Shown here piece by piece: positions 1 through 5,165 of a stretch of 12,463 nucleotides of DNA; the stretch's first letter is position 1; each line of letters opens with the position of its first letter. A model generated the notes under the pieces. That model worked only from the letters and a program-made list of their open reading frames with translations. It ran no database searches and was not told the origin of the DNA. A program made the translations under genes and the position numbers. The stretch lies in assembly GCA_041920215.1 (NCBI GenBank), contig JAYRSJ010000047.1:1-12463 (forward strand), given 5' to 3'. The DNA is from JAYRSJ01 sp041920215. Lineage in GTDB: Bacteria > Pseudomonadota > Gammaproteobacteria > Burkholderiales > Burkholderiaceae_C.

Positions 1-12
1 ATCAAGAGTTCA

Positions 13-36
13 CTGGGCTTTTGCAGTCCCGCCCAG
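13..36. other. Weak inverted repeat downstream of the minus-strand cluster
   Basis: A 6-bp perfect inverted repeat (CTGGGC at 13-18, GCCCAG at 31-36) with a 12-base loop lies about 70 bases past the stop codon at 107, in the direction of the minus-strand cluster. There is no following T-tract, so it is at best a weak or factor-dependent terminator. The rest of 1-106 shows no gene I can support. Confidence 0.2.
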
Positions 37-106
37 CATCGTCGGCGCCTGGGCATCGCCGCATAACCAGTCCAAGTTTTTGTCCGCATCCCCGGTGGGT
101 CAAATT

Positions 107-400
107 TCAGTCGGCGCCAACACCTGCCCACAGGAGTTGCTGCTCCAGTGTTCTGCTCTCTGGCGGCCCCAACAGCGAGTACTGCCTGCCTGAGGACGTC
201 GTGACTACGCGCGCGCTGTTGTCGATGGCGGCGATCGCCGACGTCAGCCGAACGACACCGTGGCCCATATCTCGGTCTCTGAGTTTGGCCAGATGCAGTT
301 CGCCATCGGTCGACTTCAGCATCCGCCACGAGTACACCTCCATCTGCGGTTGTGCGTCGATCGATGGTGCGTCGCGCTCATTGCCAAGCAGAATCGTCAA
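107..400 (-). CDS. Small uncharacterised protein, last gene of the minus-strand cluster
   Basis: A 97-residue soluble protein with no signal peptide or membrane segment. I do not recognise a named domain. The stretch at about residues 46-75 (LTSAIAAID, then VVTTSSGRQYSLLGPP) has the look of a small beta-rich fold seen in uncharacterised bacterial proteins. The start is a TTG at 400-398 that overlaps the TGA of the upstream gene (TTGA). It is strongly supported by AAGGAG at 413-408, seven bases before the TTG, inside the end of the upstream gene. An internal ATG (Met19) lies downstream, but the Shine-Dalgarno position favours the TTG. The overlap implies translational coupling to the DUF4926-like gene and hence a linked function. 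Function unknown. Confidence 0.75.
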   Translation of the reverse strand: MTILLGNERDAPSIDAQPQMEVYSWRMLKSTDGELHLAKLRDRDMGHGVVRLTSAIAAIDNSARVVTTSSGRQYSLLGPPESRTLEQQLLWAGVGAD

Positions 401-762
401 CTCTGCTCTCCTTGCGTGTTTGGCTCGGGCGAAGGCAGTCGGTCCTCTCCGTAGATCAACTGGCGTTTGGCCCAGTCTTGCCGCAGCCGTTCAGCGACCA
501 CTGGGTCGGACAAGGGGCGAGACTCTTGTTCAGGGCCGTCGAGGCAGGCATGAAAGTCGGCAGGTGATTGCCAGAGTTGATTGGAGGCGACGGTGGCGAC
601 TGCAATCGTTTGGCCATCGTCCGTCATGAACTCCACTTCGTAGGCCTCACCCGCACCGTGCACATGGACCACGACGCCCTGCGTTCCCGCCTTCAATTGA
701 GGCAGCGGCAGCGCCTCTGACAACACGACCTGGCTGTAGATCTCAAACATGTCGGCCTTCAT
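397..762 (-). CDS. DUF4926-like protein with extra C-terminal segment
   Basis: A 121-residue soluble protein. Residues about 5-62 match, from memory, the pattern of DUF4926: a hydrophobic strand, a Leu-Pro pair, then GTQGVVVHVH, a YEVEF strand, DDGQTIAV and a final strand. This is an SH3-like small beta barrel often seen next to other orphan genes or in toxin/immunity neighbourhoods. The last 50 or so residues are helical and charged (AERLRQDWAKRQ) and are not part of the usual short family. The ATG at 762 directly abuts the TAG of the upstream gene (TAGATG), which suggests re-initiation. A second ATG at 753 has GAAGG five bases upstream and could be the real start. Downstream it overlaps the next gene. 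The role is unknown; the domain call is by pattern only. Confidence 0.75.
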   Translation of the reverse strand: MKADMFEIYSQVVLSEALPLPQLKAGTQGVVVHVHGAGEAYEVEFMTDDGQTIAVATVASNQLWQSPADFHACLDGPEQESRPLSDPVVAERLRQDWAKRQLIYGEDRLPSPEPNTQGEQS

Positions 763-1488
763 CTAGCCCAAGTGACCAGGAAGATCACTGCGCATCCGCT
801 CAAGGAGCGCTTCCACGCGGCGCCTGCCATCCTCGCTGGTCAGTGCTTGCGCTGGCGTCGCGCCGCCGAGTTCCGATTGGGGCTGAACCAGCCAACCATC
901 CAACCATGCCAAGAGTGAGACCCCGTCGCGGACACCGCCACTGTCGTCGATCATTTGGCCCAGCTTGTTCAGCAAATCCACCTTGGCACGGGCATTCTCG
1001 AAGTCGGAGTCCTTCAAGACGGGCTTGCGCAGTGCTTCCCTGAACTTCTCCAGTCGATGGAGTCCGGCATCTGGCCCATCGTCATGGGTCCAACCAGGAT
1101 CTGCTGACGACTTGCTGTACGCCACCGGCACACCATGCTCGTAGTACACCTCATGGATCGAACACCAGGTCTCCTCTTCGGAGGGAAACTCGATAACGCG
1201 GCAGTTCCAGTGCCTTGCAGGTGTTTCAGCGGCCGCTGCAACCGGAGCGTTGCGCTCAGCCTCTGCCCGCGCGGCAAGGGCTTGCTGCCAGTCCTCGATG
1301 CGGCCGAACCGGACGACTGCATCGAGCCCGAGGTTTTCCAGCAAGCCGGCCAGCAGGTTGCGCCTCTCGGATTCGCTGCTGCAGACCTTGCCGGCCACCA
1401 TTTCTAGACGACCGGGCAACCGTTCGAGTTTGGCAAGGCCCTCCGGCCCGGTCCAGCTATGGCCCGCGCGACCGATGTCCCATTCCAT
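763..1488 (-). CDS. Three-part fusion protein ending in an MbcA/ParS-like antitoxin domain
   Basis: A 241-residue soluble protein that looks like three small proteins joined. Residues 1-75 (start MEWDIG; LLAGLLENLGLDAVVR; WQQAL) resemble small free-standing uncharacterised proteins. An Ala/Glu-rich linker spans about 75-92. Residues 93-160 (HWNCRVIE, then WCSIHEVYYEHGVPVAYS, ending LRKPVL) resemble a second free-standing family. Residues about 190-232 (AWLDGWL, ELGGATPAQALTSEDGRRRV, LLERM) match the toxin-binding domain of MbcA/ParS/Xre antitoxins, where an LGG-TP core and a final helix are typical. No helix-turn-helix and no RES-type toxin partner is visible. The ATG at 1488 is preceded by an AGGGA-type Shine-Dalgarno. 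The stop abuts the next gene, and YggL ends 51 bases upstream. The first two family resemblances are from memory; the third is moderately secure. An antitoxin-derived regulator or scaffold is possible. Confidence 0.75.
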   Translation of the reverse strand: MEWDIGRAGHSWTGPEGLAKLERLPGRLEMVAGKVCSSESERRNLLAGLLENLGLDAVVRFGRIEDWQQALAARAEAERNAPVAAAAETPARHWNCRVIEFPSEEETWCSIHEVYYEHGVPVAYSKSSADPGWTHDDGPDAGLHRLEKFREALRKPVLKDSDFENARAKVDLLNKLGQMIDDSGGVRDGVSLLAWLDGWLVQPQSELGGATPAQALTSEDGRRRVEALLERMRSDLPGHLG

Positions 1489-1539
1489 GGTCTCGTCCCT
1501 ATGTTCTTCCGGTGAAGTTGACTTGCGAGAAGTTACCGC

Positions 1540-1893
1540 TCAAGGGGCCTCGTCGTACCACGCATCCCGGAGTGGGCCGACCTCAACTCCGATGATGTCT
1601 GGCCATCGCCGAACCCAGCAATCAAAGGCGGCACGATCGGCGTCCGTAACACTGCCGCGGCGCGCGGCCACGAAGCCGCAATTGACGCCGCCACCCAGAC
1701 TCAGCGCCCGGGGATCAACGATATCCCCAAGCAGATGATCGATGAACTGCTCCTGCATGTCGATCGATGGCGCCGTCCGCCACGTCAGTTCGTACTCAAA
1801 ACCCAGCGTCTTGAATTCGCCGATGCGCAGCTTCTTGCGCAGGCGCTTGGAGCGATTGCGTCGGAGAGGCGGTGGAATGAGCAAGTCAGTCAT
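1540..1893 (-). CDS. yggL: YggL family 50S ribosome-binding protein
   Basis: About 117 residues, close to the roughly 108 of E. coli YggL. The hallmarks are the basic N-terminal RSKRLRKKLRIGEF, then a LGFEYELTW strand, an acidic/aromatic helix (FIDHLLGDIVDP), a glycine-rich turn (SLGGGVNCGFVA) and the C-terminal VGPLRDAWYD. YggL (formerly DUF469) associates with the 50S ribosomal subunit; its exact role is not settled. The GTG at 1899 gives a longer frame, but the ATG at 1893 has AGGAG at 1903-1899 five bases upstream and is preferred. It is the first gene of the minus-strand cluster. The 51-base gap to the fusion gene is loose enough that shared transcription is likely but not certain. Nothing looks damaged. 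Confidence 0.9.
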   Translation of the reverse strand: MTDLLIPPPLRRNRSKRLRKKLRIGEFKTLGFEYELTWRTAPSIDMQEQFIDHLLGDIVDPRALSLGGGVNCGFVAARRGSVTDADRAAFDCWVRRWPDIIGVEVGPLRDAWYDEAP

Positions 1894-2134
1894 GGGCACT
1901 CCTGCTGGCTACATCCGGGACCCACTCCGGCCCCGGGAGGGCGGGCAACGACTCACCGCACTCGGCCGGCATCGGTCCCATACGGTCCTACGGCTGGATT
2001 CTGGATCAATCGTTGATTGATAGGGCGACTATGATGATAGCGGCTCAGTATGTGTGCTGAGTGAGGTCTGCTTGGCTCCTGCGCCTGAGCCGCTACCGCC
2101 TTGCCACAAGCCCCTCGGGCGTCGGAGCTCAGAC
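1894..2134. promoter_or_regulatory. Divergent intergenic region
   Basis: These 241 bases separate the minus-strand yggL cluster from the plus-strand two-CxxC gene and must hold promoters for both. By eye there is a palindrome at 2005-2021, a TATGAT -10-like hexamer at 2030-2035 for the plus strand, and a TTGATA -35-like hexamer at 2017-2022. The last two are too close together to pair. No complete sigma-70 promoter stands out, so I assign none. Confidence 0.4.
2005..2021. promoter_or_regulatory. Perfect 7-bp palindrome, candidate operator
   Basis: ATCAATC (2005-2011) and GATTGAT (2015-2021) form a perfect inverted repeat around a 3-base centre, in a locally AT-richer stretch between two divergent genes. 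The size and position fit a dimeric repressor operator. Nine bases downstream lies the -10-like TATGAT. Which protein would bind is unknown. Confidence 0.35.
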
Positions 2135-3052
2135 ATGCAGATCAAGGATGTGCGTCCCGAAACCTTCGTCAAACAGCTTCGCTGCGATCGTTGTGGTCGT
2201 CTGGCGGACGTGAGCGAGCCTGAGTTTCAGGAGTTCGTCAGCATCGACCTGAAGGCCGGCTATGCCTCCATATTCGGTGACGGCAATGACGTACAGCTCG
2301 ACTTGTGCCAACATTGCTTGAAGGCAACGCTGGGTACGTGGCTGCGAGTCAGCGACGCAGAAGGCCGGCAGCGAGCACTCGCGGATCGGCTCCAGCAGTT
2401 CGATCCGCAAAGACACGGTGGGGAGTTCCCCGCAGTTGCCGATGACCCACAGCCGGTGCCAGAGGACTTGGCACTGCAAGACCGCCGCGCCTGGATGATG
2501 CTAGAGGGTCATGATCATCGCCTGGCGCCCGTCCGGCGAGTGCTGCAGCACAGCATGCGCGTCTTCTTCGCGCCCCTGACGGGATCGATTCGGGGCTTGC
2601 GGCAGGAATACCAACGGATCGCCTGGACTGAACGGATTCGTCGACGCAGGCAAGCCGAGTTTGTGCGCCGTGGCCGAGAGGCGATCAAACGCGCCGAGTC
2701 CGCTGGTGACTGGACTCCTGCGGACGTGGTCGTTGCCGGACTGAGTGCCAAGGTTGACGAGGCACGGAAGCGTAGAACGTTGGGGTCTCTGAAGGGCAAG
2801 TTGGACGTCCCGCCGAGCTTCGATGACGATCTGCCGAGTGAAGTGATTCAGGACTTCGAAGGCGGTGTCACCAGAGACGCCAAGTTCACCGTGATTGCTC
2901 GCATGCAAAACGATCCTGCGTTTGCTCTGGCGTTGATCGATGAGGCAATCGAGATGGCCCGCAACGGGGAGCACGAAATTGCCAAACAGATCCTGCGTGA
3001 TCTGGTCGGCAATAGCCCGGCGAGTCCGCCATCGAATCAAGACGGTGGCTAG
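2135..3052 (+). CDS. Two-CxxC (zinc-ribbon-like) protein with an addiction-module regulator segment at its C-terminus
   Basis: A 305-residue soluble protein in three parts. Residues 1-75 carry Cys17-x2-Cys20 and Cys58-x2-Cys61 around a well-formed core (EFQEFVSIDLKAGYASIFGD), a pattern seen in short uncharacterised proteobacterial proteins and probably a zinc ribbon. Residues about 112-225 are charged and helical (Arg-rich IRRRRQAEFVRRGREAIKRA) with no family I can name. Residues about 246-292 (TRDAKFTVIARMQNDPAF, ALIDEAIEMARNGE, AKQILRDLV) closely resemble the N-terminal helical domain of small addiction-module (Xre-type) regulators. The protein ends just where their helix-turn-helix would begin. 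The ATG at 2135 has GGAG seven bases upstream; a GTG at 2054 would add 27 residues with a poor context. A regulatory or protein-binding role is inferred, not shown. Confidence 0.8.
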   Translation: MQIKDVRPETFVKQLRCDRCGRLADVSEPEFQEFVSIDLKAGYASIFGDGNDVQLDLCQHCLKATLGTWLRVSDAEGRQRALADRLQQFDPQRHGGEFPAVADDPQPVPEDLALQDRRAWMMLEGHDHRLAPVRRVLQHSMRVFFAPLTGSIRGLRQEYQRIAWTERIRRRRQAEFVRRGREAIKRAESAGDWTPADVVVAGLSAKVDEARKRRTLGSLKGKLDVPPSFDDDLPSEVIQDFEGGVTRDAKFTVIARMQNDPAFALALIDEAIEMARNGEHEIAKQILRDLVGNSPASPPSNQDGG

Positions 3053-3371
3053 GCATTGGACAGCCAGAGCGCTGACTAGCTAACTGGCAAGGGCGCCATC
3101 GATCGCCCAGCGGAAGATCCATCGCTGCACGGTGAAACAGCCCTCAGGTTGCCAGACGCGGACCATCGCCTTACTTGCGGATGGACGACGCCACCTTCAC
3201 CAGGACGAAGGATCCTGGTCGCAGGATTGAGCGAGCCCGTCAGCACCACAACGCACGGTAGTAACAACGATCCGTCACCTTGCTGTTGGTCGCATATCGC
3301 CCGCCGGGTGCTATCGTCCTGCCAGCGGTACAGCCGCGTCGTTGGTCATTAAAAAACACCAGGAGCCACCT
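3053..3371. other. Intergenic region before the H-NS-like gene
   Basis: These 319 bases carry no coding frame I can support; the short frames have no family signal or ribosome-binding site. A 7-bp perfect inverted repeat (ACCAGGA 3199-3205, TCCTGGT 3213-3219, 7-base loop) could help end transcription of the upstream gene, although no T-tract follows. The promoter of the H-NS-like gene must lie in the right half. A TTGCTG at 3280-3285 is -35-like, but no -10 box sits at normal spacing. Confidence 0.4.
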
Positions 3372-3974
3372 ATGGCGAGATCGATTTCCCGCATCATGGA
3401 CCAGATTGAACGCCTGCAAAAACAGGCCGAAGCCATTCAACAAGAAGCCATCGCTCGGATCCGACGGGAGATCGCCCAGCTTGGACTGACCCCCGAGCAC
3501 CTGTTTGGCGCTGCCCCGCAAAAGGTCGCCAAGTCTGGGATGAAGCCAGCCACAAAGGCCGCCGCAAGGTCGAAGCTCAAATCAAAGCCCAAAACAACGA
3601 CACCGAAGTTTGCGGATGAAGCGGGGAACACCTGGGGTGGCATGGGCAAGCGCCCGGAGTGGCTGCGCCAGGCGCTGGCCGCCGGTAGGGCCCTTGAGGA
3701 CTTTCTGGTGGGCAAGCCTGCCAAGGCGGCCACCGCAGCTGCGGCCACCAAGGCCAAGCGCGTCGTGAAGCCCAAATCGTCCGCCAAGGCCAAAGCAATC
3801 AAGGCGATCAAGGCGACCAACGGGACCGCGCGCAAGAAGGCAAGTCCCAGGGTCGCGCAGACGGCGGTGCCGAAGGCATCCAAGGCCCCCAAGGCGCCAA
3901 GGGCTGCAGCCAAGAAGGCGGCACCGCGCACGCCCAAGACAGCGCCTGCTGCTGCAGAAGCTGCAACCAGCTAA
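3372..3974 (+). CDS. H-NS-like nucleoid protein with histone-H1-like tail
   Basis: A 200-residue DNA-binding protein in three parts. Residues 1-37 are a Gln/Glu/Arg-rich coiled coil (dimerisation). A Lys/Ala/Pro linker follows. Residues about 80-113 match the C-terminal DNA-binding domain of the betaproteobacterial H-NS family: a FADEAGNTWGG strand-turn, the short basic loop GMGKRPEWL in place of the usual Q/RGR-type AT-hook, and a closing FLVG. From residue 114 to the end the protein is almost only Ala, Lys, Pro, Thr, Arg and Ser, like the tails of bacterial histone-H1-like proteins. Typical family members stop after the DNA-binding domain at around 90-130 residues. The ATG at 3372 has AGGAG at 3361-3365 with six bases between. 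It probably compacts DNA and silences AT-rich genes. It stands alone on its strand. Confidence 0.9.
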   Translation: MARSISRIMDQIERLQKQAEAIQQEAIARIRREIAQLGLTPEHLFGAAPQKVAKSGMKPATKAAARSKLKSKPKTTTPKFADEAGNTWGGMGKRPEWLRQALAAGRALEDFLVGKPAKAATAAAATKAKRVVKPKSSAKAKAIKAIKATNGTARKKASPRVAQTAVPKASKAPKAPRAAAKKAAPRTPKTAPAAAEAATS

Positions 3975-3980
3975 GTGTTG

Positions 3981-3999
3981 GCACGCCGGGATGGCGTGC
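3981..3999 (+). terminator. Hairpin just after the H-NS-like gene
   Basis: GCACGCC (3981-3987) and GGCGTGC (3993-3999) form a perfect 7-bp GC-rich stem with a 5-base loop, starting six bases past the TAA at 3974. There is no strong T-tract after it (CGCTTGCTC), so it would be a weak intrinsic terminator or an mRNA 3' end stabiliser. Confidence 0.5.
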
Positions 4000-4008
4000 G
4001 CTTGCTCA

Positions 4009-4052
4009 AGCCGATGCGAAGAAGCAGGCTCAGCTGCGTCCGCGCATCGGCT
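4009..4052. repeat. 10-bp perfect inverted repeat between convergent genes
   Basis: AGCCGATGCG (4009-4018) and CGCATCGGCT (4043-4052) are perfect inverse copies around a 24-base centre that itself holds a small GCAG/CTGC pairing. It follows the 3981-3999 hairpin and lies between the ends of a plus-strand and a minus-strand gene, so a bidirectional terminator role is plausible. No T-tract follows on either side. Confidence 0.4.
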
Positions 4053-4085
4053 CGCCAAAGTCAGGAGCGATCAGTCCCATGCTGA

Positions 4086-4328
4086 TCAAGCGCGACGGGC
4101 TTCGGACGGGGTGGCACTGTTGAGCGCCATCAGCGAGCTCCGGCGACCCTCGATCACCACGCGGGGCAGCTGAACAATGGTCCGCGTGGTCGAAGTGACC
4201 GGCTGCGACTTGCCGGTGATCACGACGCGGGGCAGTTGCTTGATCGTCGTTGCATCCGCATGGGCGGTCAGGGGGCAGGCTGCTGCGACGATGATGGCGG
4301 CGATGGCTTTGATGGCCGTGGTGTTCAT
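4086..4328 (-). CDS. Small exported protein with two TonB-box-like repeats
   Basis: An 80-residue precursor. Residues 1-24 form a classic signal peptide: MNTTAIK basic start, the hydrophobic run AIAAIIVAAACPL, and a TAHA cleavage site before Asp25. The mature protein is only about 56 residues and holds two near-identical motifs 22 residues apart: IKQLPRVVITGK (29-40) and IVQLPRVVIEGR (51-62). This VV-TG-K/R pattern is what follows the signal peptide of many TonB-dependent receptors (the TonB-box region), but no plug or barrel follows here. The ATG at 4328 has a clear AGGAG upstream on the minus strand. Encoded alone, convergent with the H-NS-like gene. Likely periplasmic; function unknown. 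Confidence 0.75.
   Translation of the reverse strand: MNTTAIKAIAAIIVAAACPLTAHADATTIKQLPRVVITGKSQPVTSTTRTIVQLPRVVIEGRRSSLMALNSATPSEARRA
4152..4238 (-). repeat. Direct DNA repeat within the small exported protein gene
   Basis: Two 21-base copies at 4152-4172 and 4218-4238 differ at two positions and are 66 bases (22 codons) apart. They encode the two QLPRVVI-type motifs, so the protein repeat arose by in-frame duplication or is under strong constraint. Confidence 0.7.
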
Positions 4329-4540
4329 GCTTGGCTCCTGGCGTGTCTCAGCGAATTGCTGTGTCGATGGAGTCAGTATCGGAAGTCACCCCTCAATGCA
4401 CCACGCATAGGCGACGAGCTGCATGTTCGGCCGCCTGAATCGTCAGCAGGGCACGGCGAGCGGCATCGTCGTCATGCGCGAGGCACGACCTATGCGCCTT
4501 CTTGCATACAGCTCGACATCACGCCGTGCTGACCTGGGCG

Positions 4541-5026
4541 TCACGAGGCCGTGTACACAAGGCCGCATCTGCCTGCCGTACGGCTGTGTTCGGCAAGCCG
4601 GAGCGCCAGCGCTGACAGGAGCTGGGGGTTCAGCCCCGGCGCCAGGGAGCCCGCCCGGGGAACCCAGAGCAAATGGGGGCAGTCGGCGTCGAAATTCTCT
4701 TGGCGGTCATCCAGGGCCAACCAATCGCCGCCGGGTCGGTGCATGGCCAGCCACGCTTCGATCTCGCGCTGGCGATGGCCACGCTCCAGCTCGCACGCTG
4801 GCAGCTGAGGTGTCGCGCCAAGAATCCGCGGCCTGATGTCCGGTGCGAAGTGCTCGATCAGCGCGTCCAGCGAGCGCTCCTCGCGCCAGAGCGTCGACAG
4901 AACCAGTTCAACCTCGTCAAAGGGACGCAGCGTGTCCTCGAGTGCTGGCAGATAGCAGAAGAACTGATCCGGCGTGGCATCTGCTGGATGTAAGACGCCG
5001 TCGAAGTCCAGAAACAATATCAGCAT
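4541..5026 (-). CDS. HAD-fold hydrolase-like protein
   Basis: A 161-residue soluble protein of the HAD superfamily. Motif I is at the very N-terminus (LFLDFDGVLHP, Asp7 nucleophile and Asp9 acid/base). Motif II is Ser44 in LVLSTLWRE. A conserved helix (RQREIEAWL, residues 85-93) and motif IV (WLALDDR, Asp106/Asp107) follow. There is almost no cap insertion, as in the small HAD group found as stand-alone proteins or as domains of RNA/DNA repair enzymes. The active-site residues look intact, so metal-dependent phosphatase activity is expected; the substrate cannot be read from sequence. The ATG at 5026 lacks a clear Shine-Dalgarno, but motif I so close to the start leaves little choice. Divergent from the dehydrogenase gene, 139 bases away. 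Confidence 0.85.
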   Translation of the reverse strand: MLILFLDFDGVLHPADATPDQFFCYLPALEDTLRPFDEVELVLSTLWREERSLDALIEHFAPDIRPRILGATPQLPACELERGHRQREIEAWLAMHRPGGDWLALDDRQENFDADCPHLLWVPRAGSLAPGLNPQLLSALALRLAEHSRTAGRCGLVYTAS

Positions 5027-5165
5027 GGGTTCGGTGGTTGTCGGTGCTTGAGATCATCGACGAGGCACTCGGGGGCGCGGGTGCTCAAGACGCGATCCCC
5101 AAGACCGCATACTGCATCAGGCGCAGCCCGCTTGGGGCGTCGGTTGACGACGGGATGATTCTTTC
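5027..5165. promoter_or_regulatory. Divergent intergenic region between HAD and dehydrogenase genes
   Basis: These 139 bases must contain the promoters for both genes. I see no convincing -35/-10 pair. A loose CTTGAG...CTCAAG pairing around 5047-5090 is the only symmetry noticed. Confidence 0.3.

Noticed and set aside
21..629. A 202-codon plus-strand frame over the small minus-strand genes
   Set aside because: Ser/Arg/Pro-rich with no motif; the opposite strand has coupled genes with good start signals.
356..1771. Shared GTCGATCGATGG sequence in the 107-400 gene (about 356-367) and yggL (about 1760-1771)
   Set aside because: Both encode an APSID stretch, but similarity ends within a few residues; most likely coincidence rather than a repeat family.
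3076..3267. Short minus-strand frame in the gap before the H-NS-like gene
   Set aside because: No Shine-Dalgarno, no recognisable motif and no conserved composition; treated as non-coding.
3280..3317. Possible promoter TTGCTG ... TATCGT upstream of the H-NS-like gene
   Set aside because: The spacing between the hexamers is about 26 bases, outside the range for a sigma-70 promoter.
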